Of a stretch of 64,000 nucleotides of DNA, positions 27,458 through 36,407 are shown piece by piece; positions within the stretch are counted from its first letter, which is position 1, and every line of letters starts with the position of its first letter. Both the position numbers and the translations under genes were made by a program. Origin of the DNA: DASWJS01 sp036397035. GTDB lineage: Bacteria; Actinomycetota; AC-67. The notes below the pieces were generated by a model. It was not told where the DNA came from, did not search any database, and was given only the letters and a program-made list of their open reading frames with translations. The stretch spans positions 241,338-305,337 of the forward strand of contig DASWJS010000017.1 in assembly GCA_036397035.1 (NCBI GenBank), written 5' to 3'.

Positions 27458-27702
27458 CGTGGTCTCCCCCAAGTGGGTGCCGTGTCTGGTGCGTACAACG
27501 ACTGTCTCGGCGCGGAAGACACGCCCGATAAGTGCGATGCAAGGGCCAGATCCGAAGATGACTCGTGCTGACTAGTCACCTGTCCGGTTGCGCACGTGTT
27601 GTCGCCGAGCCGTGACCGGCGTACCGGGCGAAGCGGAATGCGATCCGCCGGCGCGCCCCGGGCCCGGTCCCGTGCGACGGTCCAACGTGGACGGTGGCGC
27701 GC

Positions 27703-28770
27703 TCAGCCCCGCACGGCGCGGAAGGCGTCGACGGCGCGCTCGATGCCGGCGGCGTCGACGTCCTTGTGCGTCACGCACCGAATGAGGCGCGGGCCGAGCG
27801 CCCCCACCTTCACCGCCTGCGCGTCCAGGGCCGCCGCGATCTCCGCGGCGCTTCGCTCGCCCGTGTCGAGGTAGACGATGTTCGTCTCGACTGCGGCGGG
27901 GTCGACCGCTTCGGGCCAGAAGGACGCGATGCCGTCCGCCAGGCGCCGCGCGTTGACGTGGTCCTCCGTCAGCCGCCCGGGACCGGTCTCCAGCGCGACC
28001 CGCGCCGCCGCGGCGATGACGCCGGCCTGGCGCATGCCCCCGCCGAGCATCTTGCGCACGCGGCGAGCGCGCGCGACGGTTTGCGCGTCGCCCAGGACCA
28101 TCGATCCCACCGGCGCGCCGAGGCCCTTGGAGAAGCAGAACGAAAGCGTGTCCACCTCGGCCGCGTAGTCGCGCACGTCCAGGCCGGCAGCGGCGGCGGC
28201 GTTGAAGATGCGCGCGCCGTCCAGGTGAACGCGCACGCCGCGCTCGCGCGCGACGGCGCTCATCCCCCGGAAGACGTCCACCGGCACAACCGCGCCCCCG
28301 CCCGCCTGGTGCGTGTTCTCCAGGCAGAGAAGCGCGGTGTGGGTGAAGAAGCGGCTCGGCGCCTTGATCGCGCCGGCGAGGTCGGCCGGGTCGAAGACCC
28401 CGCGCTCCCAGCGGAGCGGGTGCAGCATCACCTGGCTGATCGTCGCGGGCGCGCCCACCTCGGCGTCCACGACGTGGGAATCGTGTCCGACGACGATTTC
28501 CTCCCCCGGCGAGGTCTGCGCCTTGATGCACACCTCGTTTCCCATCGAACCCGAGGGCACGAACAACCCGGCCTCCTTGCCGAACAGCGCCGCGCACTCG
28601 GCCTCCAGCGCATTGACGGTGGGATCCTCGCCCCAGACGTCGTCGCCGACCTCGGCCGCCGCCATCGCTTCGCGCATCGCCGGCGTCGGCTTGGTGAAGG
28701 TGTCCGAGCGCAGTTCGACGCAGCCCTGCTCGACGTACATGGACTCCTGCACGAGCGCTGACGACGTCAT
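27703..28770 (-). CDS. ltaE: Low-specificity L-threonine aldolase
   Basis: This PLP enzyme, 355 aa, splits L-threonine or L-allo-threonine to glycine and acetaldehyde. Signatures are LRSDTFTKPTPAMREAM, EDPTVNALE, VPSGSMGNEVC, the HLDGARIFNAA segment and the PLP lysine in FCFSKGLGAPVGS. TAGCCT lies 8 nt before the ATG at 28770 on the minus strand and overlaps the upstream pfkA stop, so it may have its own leaderless promoter. It lies 11 nt downstream of pfkA. The related beta-hydroxyaspartate and phenylserine aldolases are alternatives. Confidence 0.9.
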   Translation of the reverse strand: MTSSALVQESMYVEQGCVELRSDTFTKPTPAMREAMAAAEVGDDVWGEDPTVNALEAECAALFGKEAGLFVPSGSMGNEVCIKAQTSPGEEIVVGHDSHVVDAEVGAPATISQVMLHPLRWERGVFDPADLAGAIKAPSRFFTHTALLCLENTHQAGGGAVVPVDVFRGMSAVARERGVRVHLDGARIFNAAAAAGLDVRDYAAEVDTLSFCFSKGLGAPVGSMVLGDAQTVARARRVRKMLGGGMRQAGVIAAAARVALETGPGRLTEDHVNARRLADGIASFWPEAVDPAAVETNIVYLDTGERSAAEIAAALDAQAVKVGALGPRLIRCVTHKDVDAAGIERAVDAFRAVRG

Positions 28771-28781
28771 CCCCGCCGAGG

Positions 28782-29813
28782 CTAGCCGACGAAGACTTCG
28801 GCCACCTCGACCAGGGCGGGGTCGACCGTCTTCAGACCGCTGGTCGCCGCGGCGATCGACACCGTGACGATCTCGTCGGCCTGCAGCGCGACCATCATGC
28901 CGAACGCCCCCTCGTGAACCGCGTCGATGGCCGCGATCCCGAAGCGCGTCGCGAGCACGCGGTCGTACGCGGTCGGCGTGCCGCCGCGCTGGATGTGGCC
29001 GAGCACCGTGACCCGCGTGTCGAACCCCGTGCGCGAGCGGATCTCCTTGGCGAGCGCGTCGCCGATGCCGCCGAGTCGCACGTGGCCGAACTCGTCCAGC
29101 TCCTGGGTGGTGGTGACGGTCGAGCCCTCCTTGAACGTGGCGCCCTCCGCTACGACGACGATCGAGGCGTACCGGCCTTTGTTGTGCCGGGCCATCAGGC
29201 TTTCGCACACGGCGTCGAGGTCGATCGGACGCTCCGGTACGAGGACCTGCGCGGCGCCGCCGGCGATGCCCGCGTAGACGGCGATCCATCCGGCGTGCCG
29301 GCCCATCACCTCGCAGACGAGCACGCGGTCGTGCGACTCCGCCGTCGTGTGCAGCCGGTCGATCGCGTCGACCGCGATCTGCACCGCGGTGTGGAAGCCG
29401 AAGGTCACCTCGGTCCCGCCGAGGTCGTTGTCGATCGTCTTGGGCACGCCGAGGACGGGCACGCCGTGCTCGGCGTGCAGCCTGGCGGCGACGCCGAGGG
29501 TGTCCTCGCCGCCGATCGCGACGAGCGCCTCGACCCCCAGACGCTCGAGCGTCGCGGCGACCTTCTCCGGTCCGCCGTCGACTTTGTAGGGGTTCGTTCG
29601 GGACGAGCCCAGGATCGTGCCGCCGCGCGGCAAGATCCCGCGGCAGCGCTCGACGTCCAGCGGCATCGTGTACTCCTCGATCGGGCCCTTCCACCCGTCG
29701 CGGAAGCCGACGAAGTCGTCGCCGTAGTGCTGCTCGCCCTTGCGAACGACCGCGCGGATCACCGCGTTCAGGCCCGGGCAGTCGCCGCCGCCGGTCAGGA
29801 TCCCGATGCGCAT
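28782..29813 (-). CDS. pfkA: 6-phosphofructokinase, probably pyrophosphate-dependent type
   Basis: This 343-residue PFK phosphorylates fructose 6-phosphate. The fold is clear from ILTGGGDCPGLNAVIR, PKTIDNDLGGTEVTFGF and LGHIQRGGTPTAYDR. At the positions that distinguish phosphoryl donors (E. coli 104 and 124) it has Asp (GGEDTLG) and Lys (PKTIDND), the residues of PPi-dependent enzymes, rather than Gly and Gly of ATP enzymes. Some actinobacterial ATP enzymes are close relatives, so the donor needs an assay. TAGGAT lies 6 nt before the ATG, suggesting leaderless transcription. Confidence 0.93.
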   Translation of the reverse strand: MRIGILTGGGDCPGLNAVIRAVVRKGEQHYGDDFVGFRDGWKGPIEEYTMPLDVERCRGILPRGGTILGSSRTNPYKVDGGPEKVAATLERLGVEALVAIGGEDTLGVAARLHAEHGVPVLGVPKTIDNDLGGTEVTFGFHTAVQIAVDAIDRLHTTAESHDRVLVCEVMGRHAGWIAVYAGIAGGAAQVLVPERPIDLDAVCESLMARHNKGRYASIVVVAEGATFKEGSTVTTTQELDEFGHVRLGGIGDALAKEIRSRTGFDTRVTVLGHIQRGGTPTAYDRVLATRFGIAAIDAVHEGAFGMMVALQADEIVTVSIAAATSGLKTVDPALVEVAEVFVG

Positions 29814-29822
29814 CGGCCCATC

Positions 29823-30395
29823 CTAACGACGGAAGCGCACCACGTGGCCGGTCCGCGTCGCGCCCAGGAACGCCGCGGCCGCGACCAGCAGCGCCAGGCC
29901 GGACGCGACGATCGGTCCCACCAAACTCCGGCCGCCCGAACCGAGGAACGCCCCGACGACCTCCTCCGGGGTCCGGCCGGCGAGGTCGTAGACCTCCAGG
30001 GGAGATCGCCCGAGCGCCGACAGGGCGCCGGGCGCGATCGCCGAGCCGGAGCACAGGCTCGTTTCGAAGCCGGGGGCGGCGAGGACCTCGTACCGAGCGC
30101 CGGGGTGGAAGGACATCCCGCACGAGGCGCCGTAGCGCGCGGTGCGCACGAGCACCGCGCGAGGCGCCGTGCCCTTGTAGACCTCCTCGACCGCGAACGC
30201 GGTGGCCGTGGTCTCCTCGAAGAAGAGCGGCTCGCGCGTCGCCACCGCGACGCCGACGAAAGCAACAGCCGCGCGCTGGAAGTGCTGCGCGGGCGACGCC
30301 TGCACGCACGAGCACGCCGTCGCGCGCCCCGGCGCGGCGAGGAGCAGCCCGAGTGAAGTCGCTCCCGCGAGCGCGAACGCCGCGCGCTTGCTCAT
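29823..30395 (-). CDS. Exported TIMP/netrin-like domain protein with C-terminal membrane anchor
   Basis: The 190-residue product has a signal peptide ending near ATACSCVQASP. This places a CxC pair at the mature N-terminus, as in TIMP/NTR-like domains. A beta-rich domain follows (VAFVGVAVATRE, FAVEEVYKGTAPRAV) with further cysteines in ASCGMSF and SLCSGSA. One TM helix (about 160-182) and a basic RFRR tail end the protein. Cell-surface, orientation outside. The ATG overlaps the stop of the broken CoA-transferase gene (ATGA). Bacterial NTR-like proteins have no settled function. Confidence 0.7.
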   Translation of the reverse strand: MSKRAAFALAGATSLGLLLAAPGRATACSCVQASPAQHFQRAAVAFVGVAVATREPLFFEETTATAFAVEEVYKGTAPRAVLVRTARYGASCGMSFHPGARYEVLAAPGFETSLCSGSAIAPGALSALGRSPLEVYDLAGRTPEEVVGAFLGSGGRSLVGPIVASGLALLVAAAAFLGATRTGHVVRFRR

Positions 30396-31190
30396 TGGTC
30401 GTCCCCGAGCGCGGCGATCTCGGCGGGCGAGTAGCCCAGTTCGGTCAGAAGCTCGCCTGTGTGCTGGCCGAGCAGCGGCGGCGGGCGCCGCACCGGGGCC
30501 GGCGCGTCGTCGACGTCCAGCGGCGCGCGGACGAGCCGCAACGGGCCGGCGGTCGGATGCGCCACCTCGACGACCATGCCGAGCGCCCGGACGGCATCCG
30601 TGGATCGTCGCGCCCTCTGCGGTCTCGGAGCGCCGGCGCAGCGCGGCCACGATCCCGATGGTCGCGTAGAGCCCTGCGGTGATGTCGCTGATCGCCACGC
30701 CGACCTTCATCGGCGGGCCGTCGCGCTCGCCGGTGATGCTCATCAGGCCGCCCTGGCCCTGGACGATGTAGTCGTACCCCGGACGACTGCTTGCCGGGCT
30801 GCGCACGCCGAAGCCGCTGATCGATGCGTAGACGACCGACGGGTTCAGCGCGCGGCACTCCCGGACGCCGAGGCCGAGGCGCGTCATCGTCCCCGGGCGG
30901 AAGTTCTCGACGACGACGTCGGCTCGCCGGACGAGCCTGCGCGCGACGTCCCTGTGATCATCGCGCGCGAGGTCGAGCGCGATCGATCGCTTGTTGCGGT
31001 TGGCCGACAGGAAGTAGGCGCTCTCGCCGCCGGCGAACGGCGGGCCCCAGCCGCGCGTCTCGTCGCCCGCGCCGTGCCGTTCGACCTTGATCACGTCGGC
31101 GCCGGGGTCGCCGAGCGTCATCGTGCACCACGGTCCCGACAGCACGCGCGAAAAGTCTGCGACCGTCACGCCGTCGAGCGGCGCGCTCAC
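30392..31190 (-). pseudogene. Family III CoA-transferase (CaiB/BaiF), internally deleted and frameshifted
   Basis: The N-terminal ~200 codons encode a normal CaiB/BaiF start (GVTVADFSRVLSGPWCTMTL) through VGVAISDITAGLYATIGI, which keeps the presumed catalytic Asp. After about position 30595 the reading frame changes, and the family C-terminus (MVVEVAHPTAGPLRLV to LLTELGYSPAEIAAL) resumes in another frame up to the TGA at 30392. The whole locus spans 266 codons plus one base, against roughly 390-400 for the family. About 130 middle residues are therefore missing and the frame is broken. The GTG start overlaps the ThDP enzyme stop. Assembly error is possible. Confidence 0.85.
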
Positions 31191-32854
31191 GGCCGAGCCT
31201 CGGGACGAGCCTTCAGCGGCCAGCGCGGCGAGGTCGTGAGCGGCGGCGCGAAGCGCGCCCGCAACTCGACCAGGGCGGGACCCCGGTGTGCGGTCGCCCA
31301 TTCGAGGGCGGCGGCCGCGTCGCGCTGCGTCGCCCGGCGCGCGGGGACGCCAAAGCTCTCTGCGAGCGCGACGAAGTCGGGCGCGCGCAGGTCGGTCGCC
31401 ACCGGGGCGCCGTAACGCTCGCGGGCGTCGAAGCGGAGCATCCCGTAGCCGGCGTCGCTCACGACGAGCACGGCGAGCGGCAGCTCTTCTTGTACGGCGG
31501 TCGCCAGCTCGCCGATCGCGAACAGCGCGCCCGCGTCGCCGCACACCGCGAGCGCCCGCGCTCCCGACGCGGCCGCGCCGATGGCCGCCGGGAGCGCGAA
31601 CCCCAACGTCCCCCATCCCGCCGACGCGAACCGGCGAGGAGCGGACGGGCGGAAGTAGCCGGCGAGCCAGTACCCGGCCACGGCCATGTCGGCGAACACC
31701 ACCGTGTCGCGCGGCACGAGCTTCTCGAGGCGGCGGACGAACCGGAGCGGACCCGCGAACTCGCGCGTCGAGCGCAACCGCTCCTCGGCTCGCTCGCGAA
31801 CGGTCGCGACGCGGCGTTCGGCGGCTGCGCCCGAACGCGGCTCGAGCAGCGGGAGCAACGCCTCCAGGGCGCTGCGCGCGTCGGCTTCGACGACGACGTC
31901 GCAGGCGTAGTTGCGACGCGCGTCTTCGGGCACGACGTTGATCCCGATGCGCGGCCGCGGCAATCGGACGCGCCAGCCCTGGGTGTTCATCGCGTCCAGG
32001 TCGCTCCCGACGACCACGACCGCGTCCGCGCGCTCGACCAGGGCCGTCACCTCGGGCTGGTGGGGCGGATACCCGACGAGCAGCGGGTGGTCTCGATCGA
32101 GGATGCCCTTGCCGTTGAACGTCGTCACGACCGGCGCGCCGAGCGCTTCGGCCACCGAGCGCACCGCGGCCGTCGCGTCCGCCGACACGGCTCCGCCTCC
32201 GACCCACAGGACCGGGCGCTTCGCGTCCGCGAGCAGCGCGGCGGCGCGCGTGAGGGATCGTGCGTCCGCCTCGATCGGGCGCGCGCCGCCGCGCGGGGCG
32301 GCAGGCGCGCGAACCGAGACCGACAGGAAGTCGTGCGGGATCTCCAGGAAGACGGGGCCGCGGCGGGCGCTCATCGCCTCCCGGCCCGCCTTGACGACCA
32401 TGGACGCGATCGCGTCGGGCCGGGCCACGCCCGCCGACCACACGCTCACCGCCGCCATCAGCTCGCGCTGGGAGGGGCTCTCGTGCAGCGAGAAGCGGCC
32501 GCTACGGCCGTCGAGGATCCGGGAGTCCACCTGCGTCGAGACGTGCAGGACCGGGCTGCGCGCGGCTCGCGCCTCCCCCATCGCCGCGGCCGCGTTGGCG
32601 GCGCCCGGGCCGGTCGTCGTCACCGCCACGCCGATCCGGCCCGTCGCCCGCGCATAGCCGTCGGCCGCGTAGACCGCGCTCTGCTCGTGCCGGACGAGCA
32701 CCGTGCGGACGCCGGACCGCGACAGCGCGTCGAAGATCGCCATGTTGTGGACGCCGGGGATCCCGAACACGACGCGCGCGCCGAGGTGATCCCGCAGGTG
32801 CTCGACCAGGACGGCGGCTCCCGACGTCCCGCTCTCACGTCGCTCGCTGCCCAC
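31187..32854 (-). CDS. Thiamine-diphosphate-dependent enzyme (acetolactate synthase-like)
   Basis: This 555-residue three-domain ThDP enzyme has the catalytic Glu in LVRHEQSAVYAADGYARATG, a central domain (VLWVGGGAVSADATAA), and the cofactor motif GDAGALFAIGEL ending in VVSDAGYGML. Relatives include acetolactate synthase, benzoylformate decarboxylase and oxalyl-CoA decarboxylase; the substrate is undetermined. Coupling to a family III CoA-transferase recalls oxalyl-CoA decarboxylase with formyl-CoA transferase, but motifs specific to that enzyme were not seen. TATCCT lies 7 nt before the GTG at 32854, a leaderless arrangement. Confidence 0.85.
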   Translation of the reverse strand: MGSERRESGTSGAAVLVEHLRDHLGARVVFGIPGVHNMAIFDALSRSGVRTVLVRHEQSAVYAADGYARATGRIGVAVTTTGPGAANAAAAMGEARAARSPVLHVSTQVDSRILDGRSGRFSLHESPSQRELMAAVSVWSAGVARPDAIASMVVKAGREAMSARRGPVFLEIPHDFLSVSVRAPAAPRGGARPIEADARSLTRAAALLADAKRPVLWVGGGAVSADATAAVRSVAEALGAPVVTTFNGKGILDRDHPLLVGYPPHQPEVTALVERADAVVVVGSDLDAMNTQGWRVRLPRPRIGINVVPEDARRNYACDVVVEADARSALEALLPLLEPRSGAAAERRVATVRERAEERLRSTREFAGPLRFVRRLEKLVPRDTVVFADMAVAGYWLAGYFRPSAPRRFASAGWGTLGFALPAAIGAAASGARALAVCGDAGALFAIGELATAVQEELPLAVLVVSDAGYGMLRFDARERYGAPVATDLRAPDFVALAESFGVPARRATQRDAAAALEWATAHRGPALVELRARFAPPLTTSPRWPLKARPEARP

Positions 32855-33041
32855 GGGCGGAAGGATATAGGGGCTCGCACGTGCGGCGGTCGCGTCGTTC
32901 AACCAGGATGAACCCATCGATGTCATGCCAAACCGGACCGGCTCTCCCTAGTCCTTTGTGACTATTCGAGCCGCGACGCGAACCCATCCCGCGCAAGCCT
33001 CGTTCAACGTGAGGAAGCCATCGATTCAAGGAGAACGCGCG

Positions 33042-33905
33042 ATGCCCGCGACGAAGGCACGAAAGATCGGCTGGGGAGTCCTCTTCAGCGTGCTGGCTCT
33101 GTCCACCGTCCCCGCGATCGGCGCAACGAGCCCGGGTTCCATCACGATCACGTCTCTCGCGGCTCACGACTACCTCTCCGACTCTGTCGACGTGGAGTGG
33201 GCCTGGAAGCGCGGTGACAAGGTGTCCTCGTCCTCGCTCGTTCACGTCTACGTCACGACCAACGGCTACGTCTGGAACCGCATCGCCGCCAACATCCCGA
33301 TCCGCAGCGGCGTGTTCACGTGGGACACCACGAGCGTCGACGACTATGCCTACGCGATCAAGGTCAGGGTCAAGCACTCCCCCGCGTACTCCGTGGTCAG
33401 CCCGCTGTTCGTCGACAACGGCGACCCCGAGGTGCGAATCACGTCCCCGACCGCCTCTCAGATCGTCGTCGAAGGCCAGTCGCCCGACACGGCCGTCATC
33501 GTCGGGTCGGCCCTGCTGGCCGCCGACGCGCGGGACGAGATGAGCGGCATCGCATCGCTCGTGTGGTACCTCGACGGCGACGAGATCACGCCCAACGCGG
33601 ACGGCTCCTACGACTTCTCCGAGGCGACGCCCGGCTCGCACGAGTTGTCGGTGGTAGCAGCGGACTTCGCGGGGAACGAGAGTTCTGCCTCCATCCAGGT
33701 CTTCACCACGCCCGGACCGAACTACGCGGCGTCCAAGGCGCCCAGCGAGGACCCCGGCGTCCCCGAAGACCCGACCGGCGGCGCAGACCCGACCGAGAGC
33801 CTTCCCGACCCGGACGGCGACCCGGCCGAGAACCTTCCCGACGAGGATCCCGGCGTCGAGAACCCGGTCCCGTCAGATCTGCCTACGGCGCTGCCCACGC
33901 CGTAG
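33042..33905 (+). CDS. Secreted protein with Ig/FnIII-like domains and acidic Pro-rich tail
   Basis: The 287-residue protein has a signal peptide (MPATKARKIGWGVLFSVLAL, cleavage near IGA). Two beta-sandwich-like domains follow: one from about 30 to 125 (SDSVDVEWAWKRGD, WNRIAANIPI) and one from about 128 to 220 (VRITSPTAS, HELSVVAADFAGNESSA). The last 70 residues are a repetitive Asp/Glu/Pro tail (EDPGVPEDPTGG). There is no sortase motif. The ATG at 33042 follows AAGGAG. The function is unknown; a surface-adhesion or wall-spanning role is possible. A strong hairpin lies 46 nt downstream. Confidence 0.75.
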   Translation: MPATKARKIGWGVLFSVLALSTVPAIGATSPGSITITSLAAHDYLSDSVDVEWAWKRGDKVSSSSLVHVYVTTNGYVWNRIAANIPIRSGVFTWDTTSVDDYAYAIKVRVKHSPAYSVVSPLFVDNGDPEVRITSPTASQIVVEGQSPDTAVIVGSALLAADARDEMSGIASLVWYLDGDEITPNADGSYDFSEATPGSHELSVVAADFAGNESSASIQVFTTPGPNYAASKAPSEDPGVPEDPTGGADPTESLPDPDGDPAENLPDEDPGVENPVPSDLPTALPTP

Positions 33906-33950
33906 GAGCACCTCCCTCCCTCCTTCGGGCAGCTTCACCTTCCACTCAGC

Positions 33951-33980
33951 AGAACGACCGGCCGACGGGCCGGTCGTTCT
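33951..33980. terminator. Strong 13-bp hairpin, intrinsic terminator-like
   Basis: AGAACGACCGGCC (33951-33963) pairs perfectly with GGCCGGTCGTTCT (33968-33980) around a GACG loop. Only a weak T-rich stretch follows (CATTTCCTGTTG). It lies between the secreted Ig-like gene and glpK and should end the upstream transcript. Confidence 0.75.
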
Positions 33981-34027
33981 CATTTCCTGTTGCGTGTCGC
34001 GCACGCCTCCGGCACCCTAGCCCTCCC

Positions 34028-35497
34028 ATGGGAGCGGTCCTCGCCATCGACGCGGGCACGAGCGGGATCACCGCGCTCGTGATCGACGAGGACGCCTCCG
34101 TGCGCGCCCGCGGCTATCGCGAGTTCCCGCAGCACTTCCCGCAACCCGGCTGGGTCGAGCACGATCCCGACGAGATCTGGGACGCGACGCTCGCCGCGAT
34201 GCGCGACGCGATCGCCGACGCGAGCCTCGAAGCGCGCGACCTCGCGGCGATCGGCATCACGAACCAGCGGGAGACGACGGTGATCTGGGACCGCGCCACG
34301 CTGCGCCCGATCCATCGCGCGCTGGTGTGGCAGGACCGGCGCACGGCGGGGCGGTGCGACGAGCTTCGCGAGGTCGAGCCGCTCGTCCGCGCGAAGACGG
34401 GCCTCGTGCTGGATGCGTACTTCAGCGCGACGAAGATCGAGTGGCTCCTCGGGCACGTCGACGGCGCGCTGCTCGACGCGCTGGAGGGCAAGCTCGCCTT
34501 CGGAACGATCGACTCGTGGCTCGTCACCAAGCTGACCGGCGGCGCCCACGTGACCGACTACACCAACGCGAGCCGCACGATGCTCTACGACATCTACCGG
34601 CGCGACTGGGACCTCGAGCTGCTCAAGGTCTTCGACGACGTCCCCGTGCGGCTGCTCCCGGAGGTGCTGCCGTCGAGCGGGCGGTTCGGCGAAGCCGAGC
34701 TGTTCGGCGCCCGCGTGCCGATCGCCGGGGTGGCCGGCGACCAGCAGGCGGCGCTGTTCGGGCAGGCGTGCGTCGAGCCCGGCATGACCAAGAACACCTA
34801 CGGCACCGGCTCGTTCGTGCTGATGAACACCGGCTCGTCCGCGCCGGCGCCGCCGGAGGGCTTGCTCGTGACGATCGCGTGCGGGCCTGCCGGAGACGTC
34901 GCGTACGCGCTCGAAGGCGCCATCTTCGTCACGGGCGCGGCCGTGCAATGGCTGCGCGACGGGCTCGAGATCATCGCCCACGCCGCCGAGGCCGGCCCGC
35001 TGGCGGCCGGCGTTCCCGACACCGGCGGCGTCTACTTCGTGCCCGCGCTGACGGGGCTGGGCTCGCCCTATTGGGACCCGTACGCGCGCGGGACGATCGT
35101 CGGGATCACGCGCGGGACGACCAAGGCGCACCTGGCGCGCGCCGTCGTCGAGGCGATGGCCTTCCAGACGCGCGACGTCGTCGAGGCGATGACGCGCGAG
35201 GCGGGGGTGGCGCTCAAGGAGCTGCGCGTGGACGGCGGGGCGAGCGCGATGGACCTGCTCTGCCAGGTCCAAGCCGACCAGCTCGGCGTAACCGTCCGGC
35301 GGCCGAAGGTGCAGGAGACGACCGCGCTCGGCGCGGCGTTCCTCGCCGGGCTGGCGGAAGGCGTGTGGTCGTCCGCCGAGGACGTCGCGCGCGCATGGCA
35401 GCTCGATCGCGCCTTCGAGCCGTCGCCGCCCGACCCGGCCGCCTACGAAGGCTGGAGGCGCGCGGTCGAACGGGCGCGCGCTTGGGTCAAGCCGTAG
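34028..35497 (+). CDS. glpK: Glycerol kinase
   Basis: GlpK, 489 aa, phosphorylates glycerol to glycerol 3-phosphate. FGGY-family signatures are present: VLAIDAGTSGITALVID at the N-terminus, GITNQRETTVIWD, VAGDQQAALFGQ, NTYGTGSFVLMNTG, and the C-terminal LRVDGGASAMDLLCQ. Length fits the family. No glpF or glpD is adjacent. It stands alone downstream of a hairpin and converges on plsC with a 10-nt gap; its product is also the plsC pathway substrate. Confidence 0.94.
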   Translation: MGAVLAIDAGTSGITALVIDEDASVRARGYREFPQHFPQPGWVEHDPDEIWDATLAAMRDAIADASLEARDLAAIGITNQRETTVIWDRATLRPIHRALVWQDRRTAGRCDELREVEPLVRAKTGLVLDAYFSATKIEWLLGHVDGALLDALEGKLAFGTIDSWLVTKLTGGAHVTDYTNASRTMLYDIYRRDWDLELLKVFDDVPVRLLPEVLPSSGRFGEAELFGARVPIAGVAGDQQAALFGQACVEPGMTKNTYGTGSFVLMNTGSSAPAPPEGLLVTIACGPAGDVAYALEGAIFVTGAAVQWLRDGLEIIAHAAEAGPLAAGVPDTGGVYFVPALTGLGSPYWDPYARGTIVGITRGTTKAHLARAVVEAMAFQTRDVVEAMTREAGVALKELRVDGGASAMDLLCQVQADQLGVTVRRPKVQETTALGAAFLAGLAEGVWSSAEDVARAWQLDRAFEPSPPDPAAYEGWRRAVERARAWVKP

Positions 35498-35507
35498 CCC
35501 GTCAGCC

Positions 35508-36215
35508 TTAGCTGGCGCGCGGCGTGGAGCTGCCCGCGCCCGGCTTCTCCTCCTCCGGCTGCGGACCGTTCTTGAACTTCGACGCGTACTCGTCGACGTA
35601 CTCCTGGCCGGTGAGCAGCATCAGCTCGTACATCAGCTCGTCGGTTATCGAGCGCAGGACGAAGCGGTCGTCGTCCTTGCCGTAGTACCGACTGAAGTCG
35701 AGCGGCTTGCCGAAGCGAGCGCCGACGCGCACGAGCTTCGGCGCGTATCTGCCCGAGGGCAGGGCCTTGTCGGTGTCGACGACGGCGACGGGGACGATCG
35801 GGCAGCGCGCGCGCAACGCCATGCGCGCCGGCCCGGTCTTGCCGCGATACAGACGCCCGTCGGGCGAGCGCGTTCCTTCGGGATAGATCGCGACGATGTT
35901 GCCCTTGGCGAGCTGCTCGACGGCCGCGTTCAGCGACGACTCTCCGCGCGAGCCGCCCTCACGGTGGACCGGGATCACGCCGACTCCTTCGAAGAACCAG
36001 GAGTACCACTTCCCGAAGTAGTCGCTCTTGCCGAGGAACACGACCTTGCGCTTGACGGCGAGCGGGATCAGCAAGCTGTCGATGAAGGACAGGTGGTTTC
36101 CGCACAGGATGACAGGGCCCCCGTCGGGGACGTTCTCCAGACCTTCCACGCGCGGACGGAACACGAGACGGAAGATCGGGCCGATGAAGATGTGCTTCAG
36201 CAGCCAGTAGAACAT
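35508..36215 (-). CDS. plsC: 1-acyl-sn-glycerol-3-phosphate acyltransferase
   Basis: This 235-residue membrane-associated acyltransferase makes phosphatidic acid. The catalytic NHxxxxD motif is GNHLSFIDS (about 44-51), and the substrate motif is PEGTRSPDG. A hydrophobic N-terminus (MFYWLLKHIFIGPIFRLVF) anchors it. The ATG at 36215 is preferred over an upstream in-frame ATG (36326), because the intervening residues look non-conserved. The C-terminal tail is charged and Pro-rich. Confidence 0.9.
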   Translation of the reverse strand: MFYWLLKHIFIGPIFRLVFRPRVEGLENVPDGGPVILCGNHLSFIDSLLIPLAVKRKVVFLGKSDYFGKWYSWFFEGVGVIPVHREGGSRGESSLNAAVEQLAKGNIVAIYPEGTRSPDGRLYRGKTGPARMALRARCPIVPVAVVDTDKALPSGRYAPKLVRVGARFGKPLDFSRYYGKDDDRFVLRSITDELMYELMLLTGQEYVDEYASKFKNGPQPEEEKPGAGSSTPRAS

Positions 36216-36407
36216 GGCACCACCCCGGCTCTCCCTGGGTCGCGCGGCTCCCAGGGGCGCGACCAGAGCCAAGCCTACCGGCTCCCCGTGGCGATCCTCA
36301 ACCGCGACGTACCGTTCCGGGCTCATGGTGCTAGCGTAATCGGCGCAGGTCACCGCGCTGTATCGGGCTCGTGAACAACGTGTGAAATTCGTCAACGGAG
36401 GGGGCGC

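Noticed and set aside
31187..32854. Oxalyl-CoA decarboxylase for the ThDP enzyme
   Set aside because: The neighbouring CoA-transferase is suggestive, but the residues seen fit generic acetolactate-synthase-like enzymes and no specific motif supports it.
36216..36326. N-terminal extension of plsC from an upstream ATG
   Set aside because: The added residues are charged and Pro/Ala-rich and precede a typical hydrophobic PlsC start at 36215.
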